Positions 34,626 to 46,027 are shown, counted from the stretch's first letter. The stretch is 64,000 bases of DNA from Seriola aureovittata (GCF_021018895.1 NC_079384.1:19233140-19297139), one strand, 5' to 3'. Notes: generated by a model from the letters alone, not told the origin. Numbers and translations are program-made.

Positions 34626-36476
34626 GTTAAGGTTTTTATTGGGTTTTTTCGTTCAGCACCACACTCTATTACCTCTCACTCCCCCTCATTGTTTTTTAAT
34701 CAGCAGAATCATTCTTTTTTTTTTTTTTAATCTTCCTGTCAATCATCACATCTCAGTTTCTTTTTATTTCTTTTTCTCTCCGTCTTTCTTTTGCTGGTGT
34801 TCACACACGTCTTAACAAGTATTTACTCTCATATTCAGGCTTAAAATCGAATCATTTTCTTAAAATAAATCAAATAAATATTGCGATAAAGAAATGTGAC
34901 AATTCTGCACGTTTCCACTGCTTAAAAATGGCTGAATTATCAGGCAGATAAATATGTTTGAGTATTAAATGTGAGCCCATGACGGCAGGAGTGAAAAGCT
35001 GATGGGGCTGATGGGAAATGCGACCACTGATGTGACAGTGAGGCAGCTGTTCAGACCCTCATTCTCATTTAGGGACCTTTTGAACACAGAATTCAATGAT
35101 CATTTGACGATTTGAGACACGCCTGATGTAACTTTAGTTAACCTCCAATGAGAAACGCCAGTTACTGTTTTGTAAACCGGTGTCTTCTTCTACTTTTGCT
35201 TTTACAAATTTTCCTGAGACCAACATCCTGTGAAATTGTACAGAAGCATTTCACACAATCCTGTAAGAACCTTCTGAATTTGGTCTAGACCCTCACAGAG
35301 ACCTCCAGGGCTGGTTTAAGTTTGCCTTGTTGCTCCTCTCACTGCGGGACCGAAGAGCAGATAAACAGTATTCACCTCTAAGACTCGATATGAGGAGAAA
35401 GTTTCCCCCTCAGAATCTTGTTTCATGCATGAACCACTAAGGAAAATTAGGAAAATTATGATCTGAAACCCATTTCACAGGTTGAGTCGGGTATTTTGTT
35501 GCTGCACTCTTTCCTTTTTCCTCCCATGATTTCGAAGCGGTTCTACAGATTGCTGCGGAAGAGGAACACCTCGATTCCACTGACCGCTTTTCACAAAACG
35601 CCTGTGGTCATTTTACTGAATAGCTCAGTCAATAAGAGCTCAGAGGAAGTCTTGTTTCCAGTAATCCTCCCAATCTTTTCCTCCCTATCATTTCCCCTCA
35701 GCCTCCATTTTGCTGGTGGGGGAAAAGAATTTGCTGTAATTTCGGGGTATTTTTCAGGGGAACATTTGACAGTCATTCAGGCAGGAAGTGGGGTTTCACG
35801 ACTCCAGAGTACCTGATTATATTTAAATTGTTATAATCAGTCATGCAGGCAGGTGTGTACAGTTGCTGATGTAGATTTTCCCTTTGTGCTTGCTGCATGT
35901 TTAAACTGTCAGAGGAAAAAATAAATGGTTATTAAGAATAGAGACAGAGCTTCTGAGGTCAGAACTGGAGGTGAGGTCCTCCTGCTGTCATTAAAACAAC
36001 CCGCTTCATAAGACAAAACCATTAGGAGTCAGAGTTAGCTGCATGGCCTCTCATTACCAAGATGGCTGCTGTTTGTTCCGTGAAGGATAAGTAGCCATCA
36101 GAAGTGGATTACTGCAGAAAACCCCAATTACAGCCCAGAGTTCCTCAGAGCCAGTTTCCCCCCTTGTCTCTGTTCTTTTATTTTTTTACCTCTGAAAGTA
36201 AAGAGCCTCCCTCCTCTTCTCTCAACACCTGTCACATCACTTCACACAGACATGTATCTGAAAGATCTGCTGAGGTAGATAAGGCGAGCGACATCTGTAT
36301 ATGAACAGAGAGGGAGAGTATCCATTAATCATTTATTTATTAAAGGCTAACCTTTAACCAGACAGCTGTGATAAAACAAAACTATTAAGAAATAATTAGA
36401 TTGGAACACAGCGGTCATGTACAGGGAACGTGTTATTGGGTGAGGTTGCTACAACAAAATGAAGACCAGTTGGGAC
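34626..36476. other. Unique non-coding sequence
   Basis: No gene recognised. The only simple tracts are T-runs near 34716-34730 and 36178-36187. Confidence 0.5.
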
Positions 36477-36503
36477 TGTGTGTGTGTGTGTGTGTGTGTG
36501 TGT
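36477..36503 (+). repeat. (TG)n microsatellite, short
   Basis: About 13 perfect TG units. Confidence 0.9.
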
Positions 36504-36709
36504 ATTCAGCTGCATTTCAGGTCTAGAAGTCCTCGCTAGTATATTACCAGCTCCAGCGAACTCCTTGTAAAGACATTTTGCTGTTTTTAGTGTAATGGAA
36601 TCAAGATGATAAAGTATTAACTTTGGCAATAGAAGGGTTGGGGGATATTACTACAGAGTACAGGTCGGTCTTGGGCTGCAGCTTAGGTTTATTTCTATGA
36701 TTGAAAAGT

Positions 36710-36880
36710 TCCCACAGCCAATGTGACATCTTGAAATAGCTTGTTTTTTTTCATCCAAAACCCACAGATATTCAATTTACAGCGACGTAAACAGAGGAAA
36801 GCAGCAAAATCTCTGTATATTTGAAGCAAATCCTCCAAGCCAAACCTCAATTTAGGTCATTTGTTGTTGCACTCTAAAGA
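36710..36880 (+). repeat. Interspersed repeat family X, middle segment
   Basis: It contains 'gtgacatcttgaaatagctt', 'cacagatattcaatttaca' and 'aacagaggaaagcagcaaaa'. The same wording recurs at 48595-48865. I recall this as a very common percomorph repeat whose full copies have ends rich in ATTAATCGATTA. Here only the middle is present; its right part appears displaced to 37229-37265 by an intervening repeat. Confidence 0.65.
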
Positions 36881-36904
36881 ACATGTGACAGAAATGACTC
36901 GTAT

Positions 36905-37030
36905 GACATTTTTTTTTAGGCAAGTGAAGCTACTTGATTAGGAGGGTTAGGAGAAGATGGTGGCCATGGTAACGAGAGACCAATGTTGGCTGTCTATAGT
37001 AAATAGGATGGGAACAGAGGTCTCACAGAC
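36905..37030 (+). repeat. Interspersed repeat family Y copy 1
   Basis: It contains TTTAGGCAAGTGAAGCTACT then TGATTA, followed by 'ccaatgttggctgtc'. A second copy at 63095-63240 has TTTAGGCAACTGAAACTACT and TGGTTA, followed by 'ccagcattgactgttgg'. The opening matches at about 23 of 26 bases. I recall 'tttaggcaac.aaactacttggtta' as a frequent fish repeat; its class is unknown to me. Confidence 0.6.
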
Positions 37031-37228
37031 TTAGTTGATCTATTGACCCTGACTCAGTCTTTACGAGGTTGTGTGGCACGATAACAATGTCACACTGCTT
37101 CCGCTCTTACTTGTGGCAGTCAAGAGGCGTACATAACAGCCGCTGGAGGTCAGTGACATTGTTTTGGCATTTGAACAAACACTAAGTAGTGGTGTTTGTC
37201 TGGTGAGGACAGAGGATGGAAACAGAGA

Positions 37229-37265
37229 CTGTTGGCATCTTTGCTTGATAAATGACATAAAGCAT
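37229..37265 (+). repeat. Interspersed repeat family X, right segment
   Basis: The wording 'ggcatctttgcttgataaatgacataaa' corresponds to the portion that follows the middle segment in family X copies. It supports a split copy spanning 36710-37265. Confidence 0.45.
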
Positions 37266-37500
37266 TGAGAAACTTGGCTTCAAATCAGTGTCCCTCTCCA
37301 GTGTAATTTATTCGTGACTAATGAAACAACAATCAAAGTCAAAGTAAAAAAAATTCATCCTCAGTTTGTACTGTGTGGGTGTGATGTGATCAGGTTTGAT
37401 TGACAGAGTAAACAAACATCCCACCAACTGTCACACTGTTTTATATTTTTTATTCAGATATTGATGAATCCTGATTGGTGCATGGAAGTGCATGACATCG

Positions 37501-37870
37501 GCTGAGCCCCCTGCACTTTAAGCCAATGGGAGAAGCAGAACCTAGACATAAATACATAATCACACATGACCACATGATGAGAGGAACTGTACCTTAGCTA
37601 GCTTCAGATCAGTGGTAGGACTGTTTGCTTTGTAAACACGGTTGACCTCACCTCTTTGCAGCTGAGCCTCCTGTACTAAGGTCAATGAGAGAAACCTAAA
37701 CATAAAAACAAGAATCTACCACGTGCAAAAAACAAACTTTGTTTTCATCCACTCATACTTCAAAATGTCTCCTATTATTTCCCACATGATGAGAGGAACT
37801 GTACCTTAGCTAACTTAAGATCAGTGTTAGGACTGTTTGCTGTCTAACCACGGTAGAACTTCACTCATAC
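37501..37870 (+). repeat. Two-copy tandem duplication, diverged
   Basis: Unit 1 (37501-37660) and unit 2 (37661-37870) both begin GCTGAGCC.CCTG and continue through a block with 'cctagacataaa' or 'cctaaacataaa'. Both end with CACATGATGAGAGGAACTGT, then 'accttagcta', 'agatcagtg.taggactgtt' and 'gct.t.taa.cacggt'. Unit 2 carries about 50 extra bases before the shared CACATGATG block. No matching third copy was noticed in the window and no transposon ends are visible, so it looks like a local segmental duplication. Confidence 0.85.
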
Positions 37871-39304
37871 AGCTTTTTTTCTAAAGATGGCTTCCAAGAG
37901 TAAATGTGTTAGTAAGGAATGGTAAAGTGCTCAGTTAAATGTGATGATTTTCATCATTACCTCATGTCTGGATTAGAGACTAGAGATGAGACGTGGATTC
38001 ATAGAGAGATCTGTTGAGTTAAGAAATATTGGAAAGATCTCAAACTTCCTCGCAGATAATAAGACAATTATATTGCTGGAGTCAGATCTGACCTGAGCTG
38101 GTCGCCTGGGGGTTTAACCTGCTGTCCTCTATGTCATTCTCTTCATTTATCACCTCACAGCTTTAATTATCCGTTCGCTTGGAAACCGGTCGGAGCAGAG
38201 AGCTTTGCTTCTTCAATTTTGGTCATTAAATTGGGCTTAAACTCGACTCCAGCCTCCTCAAAAATCTTAAACTCTTCTTTGTGTAACCCGAAGATACCCC
38301 GTGAACCCTCCTCTGTCCTCAACATCCTCTCTTCTCCAAATCATCCCGTCTTCCTCCGTTCTCATCCTCTTCCTACCACCGCTTGTCCTCCTCTTCCTTC
38401 TCTTTCATTTAACACCAAATCCACTTTGAAATCTCTTTCCTCTGTTTCACATTTTATCATTATTTCCCATAATTGCAGAGGTCATGTGGAGTCTCTGTTC
38501 CCTGCGAGTGGAGGAGTAGTCTGGTGGAAGTGACTGGATAGGAACAGACAGTGTCTGTATCAGGATCTCTATTAACTTTTTGCTGACAGAATATTCCTGA
38601 AATAATGAGAGCGAGTGCTTCAGGTGTATGTGGTCGACGTGCGTGTACTGTACGTCCAGTGTGTGTTATCACACGTCTACACGGTTTCCTCCTTGTTATT
38701 GCTGTGAGGTTGTTTAAGTCAAGACTCGTGAGATCAGACTTTTCCTACTTTTGTTTGGATATTAAACCAGGAAAAAGTAATGGACTTGTACATAAGTTTG
38801 CTGAGGTCAGTGTGCAGCTGTGATAATTGGGTATGTCATAACTCTGCAATTTAAATGTAAAATTATGCTAGAAATATAATTGCGCTAAATTTAAATCAGT
38901 ACTCAAACTGCCATCGTGGGCAGCAGCTCACCTACCTTATTTTCAGTGACAGACAGCATCATGCTAACATTTTAGTGACTACAGCCATGGTCCTCCAGCT
39001 GCATATTTTCATCCTCTTCCTGCTTTGTCCACGCCTGATTATCTGGATCTGGAAGGACTCTTGATCAACTGCAGACACCTAGGTTTAGTAACCAGGAGCG
39101 GGCAGAGCAGTGACTGTTTGAAAATACTCTCCAGGACCAAGCCTGAGCACCACTGATCCGGTGTGTTGAGTGAAAATAGCTTCCACGCTAGCGCTTTTGT
39201 GTCGAGAATAACTGCATCAGATCTAGTATTCTCATTCTGAAATGAGCTGCAGAGAGATTATCCACAGAAACACACCCTTCTCTGTGACTAACAACATACT
39301 TCTC
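37871..39304. other. Unique non-coding sequence
   Basis: No gene recognised. The 104-codon frame at 38219-38533 is Ser/Pro/Leu-rich low complexity without motifs. Confidence 0.5.
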
Positions 39305-39440
39305 TTTTGAGCTGCAAATGAGTTTCGCTATTGATTAATGTGTCGATTATTCATTAGTTTGGTCTATAAAATGCAACGAAATAATGAAAAATGCTCCTTG
39401 TTATCTCTGAGAAATGGTCCAAAACCAACAATAATCAGTT
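39305..39440 (+). repeat. Interspersed repeat family X, left segment
   Basis: It contains 'attgattaatgtgtcgatta' then 'agtttggtctataaaatg', followed by 'aataatgaaaaatg' and 'aaatggtccaaaac'. This corresponds to the start of full family X copies as I recall them. It is truncated after about 135 bases. Confidence 0.55.
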
Positions 39441-39608
39441 TGAAATTTGGTTTGCAAATTTCCGGGTTCTTTAAAAACTGTATTTGGCTCTAGATGTAGC
39501 AATGTTAGTCTGATTAAGTAACTCTAAAACAATTAGATGGATTGCAGTGATGCTTTACTTTGGTTTGTCAGATAAAGAATTTTCTGGCTTCGTTAAAAAC
39601 AGACATTG

Positions 39609-39812
39609 GGGGCGTCGTGTGGCGTAATGGTCTAAGCAGGCGCCCCATGTGTAGAGGCTACAGTCCTCGCTGCAGTTGGCCCCGGTTGGAGTCCCGCATC
39701 GGACGGCCTTTGCTGCATGTCATTCCCCCTCTCTCTGCCTCCCCATTTCCTGTCTCTCTACTATCCTGTCCAATAAACGCACAAAAGCCCAAAAATATAA
39801 TTTAAAAAAAAT
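39609..39812 (+). mobile_element. tRNA-derived SINE, African-cichlid (AFC) type
   Basis: The body starts with a tRNA-like head. It has an A box TGGCGTAATGG at 39620-39630 and a B box GGTTGGAGTCC at 39684-39694, one base off the consensus. The tRNA-unrelated part follows, with 'tttgctgcatgtcattcccc', 'tctctgcct' and 'ctgtccaataaa', ending in an A-rich tail with 'aaaagcccaaaaa'. This order is the one known for AFC-type SINEs of cichlids and related percomorphs. The copy is flanked by an exact 9-bp duplication CAGACATTG (39600-39608 and 39813-39821), so both ends are defined. The TCTCTGCCTCCCC and TCTCT region shows little decay, suggesting a fairly recent insertion. Confidence 0.88.
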
Positions 39813-40091
39813 CAGACATTGAATATTTTATCCATGAAGACTCTCTTAGTTGATTATTGCAGGAGGTTTGCTGTATCCTGATGTCAGTATCATTATGTAA
39901 AGTAACATAAACCTTGACAGAGGACGAAAGTTTACCAAAGTTTGACAGAGTGAGTCAGACGGTGTCGATTTGTTCATGGGGAACTGAATTCAAGAATTCA
40001 ACTACTTCTGCCTCTGTGTAGGAGTGTTTGAATAATAGTATCTTATTTTTAAGCAGCAATCAAAATCTTCAGATGCATAGATGTGATAGCG

Positions 40092-40093
<2 letters not shown>

Positions 40094-40131
<38 letters not shown>
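40094..40131 (+). repeat. (AC)n microsatellite
   Basis: About 19 AC units. A second tract begins 110 bases downstream. Confidence 0.95.
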
Positions 40132-40134
<3 letters not shown>

Positions 40135-40240
40135 TACACCCACTCTCAGCTCTTCAGCCTGTTGGTCTGTTAGAGCTAATTTCCATGCGTGGGAACAAAG
40201 CATCATCATATCACATATCACAGCATGGACTCTTACATAA

Positions 40241-40241
<1 letters not shown>

Positions 40242-40288
<47 letters not shown>
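40242..40288 (+). repeat. (CA)n microsatellite
   Basis: About 23 CA units. The frames of 60-124 codons across both tracts are repeat artefacts. Confidence 0.95.
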
Positions 40289-40290
<2 letters not shown>

Positions 40291-41819
40291 GCAGAAGCAT
40301 TATGTTCATGCATATATAATGGAACATGTAATTCCTGTTATTGTAGCCGCTGCTTTCGAGATGCTCATTTTTTGAGGATGGTTGACGCGGCTTCTCTGAT
40401 TGGTGGGACGACCGACCAACAGCACCGCCTCCACTCCGCCAGGTCCTCACGAAGGTTGCATTTTTTATTTCCATTTAGAATCACAGGAAAAAAAAAACAG
40501 AACAGTGTGAGGTGCAAAACTATGATTAAAGGCTTTGAAGGTGTGCGTCTGCTCCCCATTTGAATCTCCAGTGCTCTTTACAAAAGCCTTTGAAGCCAGG
40601 AAAATAATATGGTGTAATCATGTAGAGTACTAGAGCAGCTGTCAGGCTGCTCTGTGTTTCGAGCGAGTGGCGGTGAATGGGACATTGTCTCGCAAGAGAA
40701 AATCACACGAACCAAAGAATCAGGACGATGAGTGCATGGAGGGTTAGCAGTGACCTTTACATTGTGCTGTAACTGAGGAAAAAAACAAAATCTTGAAATG
40801 ACAGCAGCATCAACAGGTTGAGAACAAAAACCTCACCCTCACTGTATCTGTAACCTAATGGGTTTTTTCATGGTCTTTCTGAAAAGCTTAGACAAGCTGA
40901 AAACTCAGGGGTTTCTGTCCATAAATGGGTGTCTACTTCTGCAGTGGACGGTAACATTTGTAAACCTTTTCATTCTAAACAAGATGAAAAGCTTTTATAA
41001 GGCTTATCTGATAAAGTGAACCCTGTGTGACAAAATACATTGAGATAGAGATGCGAAAAAGAGTTGATATTACCTTAATCTCTTCATATAAACTCCCTCA
41101 TCCCCTTGAATAGCTTTATTTTACACCGCAGTGTGCCGCTTTTCTACGACTTCTCTCCAGTGAATTCAATCAAATTCAGTTTGTTTACTGCAAACAGTGA
41201 TTTATTTCATGTTACAGAAATGTTCATATGAAGTTTACAGATGGTTTAACATTTAAAAATGTGTGCTTTAATACTGTTGCTATTCATGCCCTTCCATTAA
41301 AACCTCTGTGTAGATCTGTATGTGGTTATTCTAATGGTATAAATGACTGTTTGCTGCAGGTGAGCCTGAAAATGTCTCTATCCACACATCATAGCTCACA
41401 AAAGACATTTTAATCTCCATTGTAATATTTTTGAATATGTTCATTGTTGCATCGTTGACACGAGCTAAAGGTTTAGAAGACTGCTAAAAGGATCTCTCCA
41501 TCATCCTGCTTCCTCTCCAAACGTCAAACCTCATTTTTCTAACCTTGAAAGCGGCTCACAAACTCTGTGCCAACATTACTTTATGCCTCACCGTTAAACA
41601 GAAGGACAAACAGTGAGGGTGCACAGCAGAGTCCATATAACCCAGATCGGACTCGGTGTGTTTAAAGATCGTCCACCTTCCCTCTTGGCCCAGTCCCGCT
41701 CTGTTTTTAGCCCTCGGTGTGTATTTTTGGGGGAGTAAATCGGCAGAGAACATCTAGTCTCAGCACGTTTTCCCGTCTCCTCCCTGTCTGCTTTATAGAC
41801 CTGCAGACTAATAAAACAG
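40289..41819. other. Unique non-coding sequence
   Basis: No gene or named repeat recognised. Confidence 0.5.
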
Positions 41820-41867
41820 AAGGGGTGGGTGGGGGGAACGGGGTAGGGGTGTGGGGGGCTGTGGGCC
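41820..41867 (+). other. G-run cluster, possible G-quadruplex
   Basis: At least seven runs of three or more G occur within 48 bases with loops of one to four bases (around GGGGTGGGTGGGGGG and GGGGTAGGGG). No promoter or gene could be placed near it. Confidence 0.6.
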
Positions 41868-42002
41868 GAAGCCTGACACAACAACCACACTCTGCCGCAA
41901 GATTCAGACAGCTGCGTGGGCGTATGGTAATTTTTAAAAAAACGTCTTATTTAAATACATCCCAGTTTACGGAACATGACTGAACATGACACCCATGTGT
42001 AG

Positions 42003-42335
42003 TAGTTGTACGTGTAATTCCGACAAGACTTGAGGACCGGGCTGCAGGCATTCGTTCCCATTCAGACACAAGAGCATTAGCGAGCTCCAGCACTGCCGTT
42101 GGGTGACAAAGTCCGGCTCACACTATATCCCTAAGGTACTGGGCGGGGTTGAGGTCAGGCCAGTCAAGCTCTACGAGATCTAAAAAAAAAAAAAACATGT
42201 CTTTATTGAGCTGACTTTGTGCACAGACGCATTGTCATGTTGAAACAGGAAATATTTTATGCAGCATTAAAATTTCCTTTCATTTAAAATTGAGCGCTCA
42301 AAACCCAACCAGGAAAATTTGGCTGCAGTGTAGTA
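42003..42335 (-). pseudogene. Tc1-like transposase fragment, catalytic region
   Basis: Minus-strand reading gives FQHDNASVHK (second catalytic Asp, D in HDN), then a SIKTW block, then ELDWPDLNP, a Tyr-Leu block where the family has I-E-H-L-W, and ANALVSEWERMPA. This is the C-terminal half of a Tc1-like DD34E transposase, but the Glu is replaced (Q-Y-L-R-D for the usual I-E-H-L-W-D). A 14-base A run at 42182-42195 is inserted or expanded inside the coding part. Part of the linker around 'SPDLNP' is shortened. No terminal inverted repeats were found. The lineage differs from the element at 7881-8992 (HDNA rather than HDCA). Confidence 0.82.
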
Positions 42336-43348
42336 AAAGAAAAAGGACGTCCCCCGGTTGTTCATGCTGTCAAAGCTTCTCTTATTCAAGTATTTCTAGT
42401 GTTTTGTAAGAGTAAATCGTTCACTTGTGTCCTGCTTAACATCATTAAGTGTTCATTTCCCCCTGAGGTCTCTTTAAATTAAGATTTTATTTTTTTCCCC
42501 CGAAAGTATTACATTCATATTCTGTATCAGTTTGTTCACACTTCACTGAAGCATCACAAACAATACAATCAGAAAAACAAAAAAGTTCTCACAATAGTGA
42601 CTTTAATTTGCCCACTGACCTGAGTTTCCTGGATTAGTAAAATAAAATATATATCAAGGTAAGTTATTGTACTTACTTTGATAACAATAAATGTAACGAA
42701 AGTAATTACGTTTTTATATCACTGCACTTCTGACAGGTCGAAGATACTGGGTCATTGGTTGAATTTCTGGTCAGATATCATGAGTAGTTGGTCAGTTTTT
42801 GGACATTTATTTGACACCATTATGAGTTGAGGTTGGAAAGAGATTCTTAATGTTTGTAATTCAATAAATGTGGTTTATTGTTTTCTTTTCAGAGTAAATG
42901 TTATTTTTTCTGAGAATCTTATTATTCAGGTTTCTGATCACTGGAACACAGCCGTCAGTCAAAAGAAAAGCCTCATGTTGGGAGAAGTGAGAGTCTTACC
43001 ATTGGTTTTCACAATCCGGCCAATTAAACATGTTTTTCTCACGTTTTATTTCCTCCCTGGCTGTTGGAAGCCATCTTCACTTGAATGACCTGCCTTTCAC
43101 ACTTCCATATAATCCTATGTCATTGAAACTGCCTGTATTGAAAAGGTTTGGTTTGATGGAGGGACTGAAAGCTGAGCTGCATGTCCATCACGCACAGGAC
43201 ATTGCAGGCAGCCAGGATGTGTCCTGACCAATCACAGGCCTCTGTTAGCGGAAGTGACAGGCAGCTCTAGCAGAAGTAGACCTGAGTGAGTCATTAGATG
43301 GATGTCCTGAACAATCAATCAAAACCTGCCTCTCCAACGAGCTGACTG
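42336..43348. other. Unique non-coding sequence
   Basis: No gene recognised. Confidence 0.5.
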
Positions 43349-43383
43349 CGCGCGCACACACACACACACACACGCACACACAC
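43349..43383 (+). repeat. (CA)n microsatellite with CG ends
   Basis: A short CA tract starting in CGCGCG and broken once by CG. Confidence 0.9.
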
Positions 43384-43530
43384 CAGCAGTGTACCTCAAC
43401 GCACCGGTACACTGCTGCACTAGTGCGTAAAAACACTCTCACACAGAGCTTTCTCACATTTATCAGAAGTAGCTTAAGTGTTGCTGCATCATTTGTGATC
43501 AGTATAGAAACCAGTTCAGTCAGACAAAAT

Positions 43531-43532
<2 letters not shown>

Positions 43533-43577
<45 letters not shown>

Positions 43578-43582
43578 CACGC
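43533..43582 (+). repeat. (AC)n microsatellite
   Basis: About 24 AC units with two GC steps toward the right end. Confidence 0.94.
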
Positions 43583-44284
43583 ATTGATGACGATTTCCCA
43601 TCATAAGGCCATAAAGCCTAAGTGGGTGATAAATATTGGCTGAGTGATGCTTAACCCACGCCGCCTCGCTGTTTAGCCTGTTGCCATGGTGACGGACCCG
43701 GTAGCACTGGGATGGAGAGGGAGGAGGGAAGGAGGGGGCGGATGAGGAGGGAATGTTTAAACTGGGAACACTGGGAGCAATTGCTCTTTTCCATTGCAAT
43801 CACATTAATGCAGTTCACTGAATACAAAGGATAATTGCCCTTTTTTAAGTCCTTGTTTCAACCAGTTACTTTATACTACACAAATTTTAAAATTTTTATT
43901 TGTTTTTGCTTTGTAAATTTGCATTATTGTAACCCAATTTTGAAAAGCTGGAGCTCTTAAGGGGCCATTTTGAATCCTACAAGACATGACCTGGGGCCTG
44001 AGTTGGTCCAAGTTCAAATTATAGTCTAATATAATCTGGTCGGGTTGGATCCTGTTCGGCTGCCATAGGTCTTGGATCTGTTGTCAATATGTGTGATACC
44101 AGATTTGATCCAAGTGGACTCTGAGCCAGATCTGACGGTGCTCCATAATCATAAAGGTCTTGGGTCAGGTCTATGGAACCCAAAAGTGATGATGATGAAA
44201 AGTGTTTTACTGTTTCCAGTTGATCAGTGTGATAATTGGTGACAAACATAGAAGGGGCCTCTGGGTGGGAGATGAATTTGGGCT
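43583..44284. other. Unique non-coding sequence
   Basis: No gene recognised. Repeated 'ggtc.gg.ttg.atc' and 'ggtcttgg.tc' words at 44035-44175 suggest a decayed internal repeat, which I could not resolve. Confidence 0.45.
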
Positions 44285-44332
44285 TGTGTGTATTGTATGC
44301 GTGACTGTGTGTATTGTATGCGTGACTGTGTG

Positions 44333-44374
<42 letters not shown>

Positions 44375-44380
44375 TGTGTG
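44285..44380 (+). repeat. 21-bp tandem pair running into (TG)n
   Basis: Two perfect 21-base units (44285-44305 and 44306-44326), each TGTGTGTATTGTATGCGTGA followed by C, are followed by a long TG run. The unit probably arose by slippage at the edge of the dinucleotide tract. Confidence 0.9.
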
Positions 44381-45181
44381 AGTGATAGAGCTGGGACTCC
44401 AGTTATAACAGATGTGTCCTGCCTCCGGAGCAGCGGAGCCACACGCTTTGTTCACAGAATCAATCCCTCCTCTTAAAGGTCAACAATAATTGCAAAAACT
44501 GCGGAGGCATGAAGGCCTAATGAATGCTTAGAGAGCTTCATAACACATCACAGCTATTATACATCAAACCACTGCAGGCCGAGAGCCTGCTTATCTGCCA
44601 CTCGCTCCTACATTCACACTGCACTGTCACTGAGGGGAGGAGATAATGGTAATTTTAATATACCCCTGCCTCATCTGCATCTTTCCTAACTCCTATTTGA
44701 GAGTTTCCATGTCATGGTTTTCAGATACTAATTTCGACATGAAGCTAAAGTGGTTTTTTGACCAACAGCTGCAGCAAAACAAAAGGCGAGTAATTTCCAA
44801 ACAAGCTGACCCTAGCTTAACTACAGCTGCGTAGCATGTAGCTCGCAGCGTCGTGCTGTCTCCAGGGTTTACAGTGCGAGCATAAAGAGTGAGGAAATAT
44901 ATACTCCAGCTGTAAAAACTTTTTAGAGTTGTAAAATCCCACCTCAAAGAGTATAAAGTAATCGTTAATGGAATGTTCTCACCAGAAAATAAATTGATTA
45001 TAGTAAATTATGAGATCTCCTCTCACAGGCAAAAGATTAAGTAGGTTGGTGTTTTTATAGTGTCATAAAAATATGTCAGGAGAAGGTCAGGGGTGATGGT
45101 TTGGTCATCGAGCTGTATGACTTTTTCCCCAGAAATTGTTTCCCTCTTACCATCAAAGTAGGTTTCAGACCAAAACAAACC
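44381..45181. other. Unique non-coding sequence
   Basis: No gene or named repeat recognised. Confidence 0.5.
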
Positions 45182-45189
45182 TTAACCAC

Positions 45190-46027
45190 CAAAGGTGGGT
45201 AGTAACGCGCTACATTTACTCCGTTACATTTACTTGAGTAACTTTTGGGATAAATTGTACTTCTAACAGTAGTTTTAATACAACATACTTTTTACTTTTA
45301 CTTGAGTATATTTGTGAAGAAGAAGCACTACTTTTACTCCGTTCCATTTATCTACATTACGCTCGCTACTCGCTACATATTTTTATCGATCTGTTAATGC
45401 ACGCTTTGTTTGTTTTGGTTTGTCAGAGACCTCCGAAGTAGGATCCATCACATGACTGCGTTTCACCAATCAAATGCAGTCACTGGTGACGTTTGACTCC
45501 GTTTCACCAATCAAACAGAGCCAGGCGGTCACATGACTAACTGCACACACGCACACACACTCACACATGCACACACACACACGCACGCATGCATACAAAC
45601 ACCAATCAGAAGTGCACAGTGTGTTTGCGTAAAGGCTAACTTGTTCTTTTCCTTTGTAATCTCTGCCTACTGAGTCGGTTGTGCTGTTATTAAGTTATTG
45701 TGGCTCAATTTGCCTTTAATTTTATTTTAATGTATTATTATTTAATTTATTATTGTTTTAGTTGCTTAAGAGATATTCTTGGCTCTGAATTTGTTCATTG
45801 CTATTTTTATGTTTTTGTGCATTATTTGTTGCCGTCATCATTAAACGAACAGGTTACTCAACAGTTACTCAGTACTTGAGTAGTTTTTTCACAGCATACT
45901 TTACATACTTTACTTTTACTCAAGTAAATATTTGGGTGACTACTCTTTACTTTTACTTGAGTAATAAAATTCTAAAGTAGCAGTGTTCTTACTTGAGTAC
46001 AATTTCTGGCTACTCTACCCACCTCTG
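45190..46027 (+). mobile_element. hAT-type non-autonomous DNA transposon, complete ends
   Basis: The element begins CAAAGGTGGGTAG and, read inward from the other end, CAGAGGTGGGTAG. It is flanked on both sides by the same eight bases TTAACCAC (45182-45189 and 46028-46035). Eight-base target duplications and CA(A/G)AGGTGGG-like ends are hallmarks of the hAT superfamily. The interior has no transposase frame; the 60-codon frame at 45798-45980 is meaningless. Six copies of ACTTGAGTA or its complement lie near the two ends: 45232, 45300, 45874, 45917 (complement), 45955 and 45991. They fit subterminal transposase-binding repeats. I recall this repeat as abundant in teleosts, where it includes a 'cgctacatttactccgttac' start. 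Confidence 0.93.

Noticed and set aside
37501..37870. CRISPR-like or regular repeat array
   Set aside because: Only two long units with no spacer regularity, in a vertebrate genome. It is a tandem duplication.
39560..39805. 81-codon open frame with a Cys/Arg-rich stretch
   Set aside because: It lies almost wholly inside the AFC-type SINE and reads its tRNA-like head.
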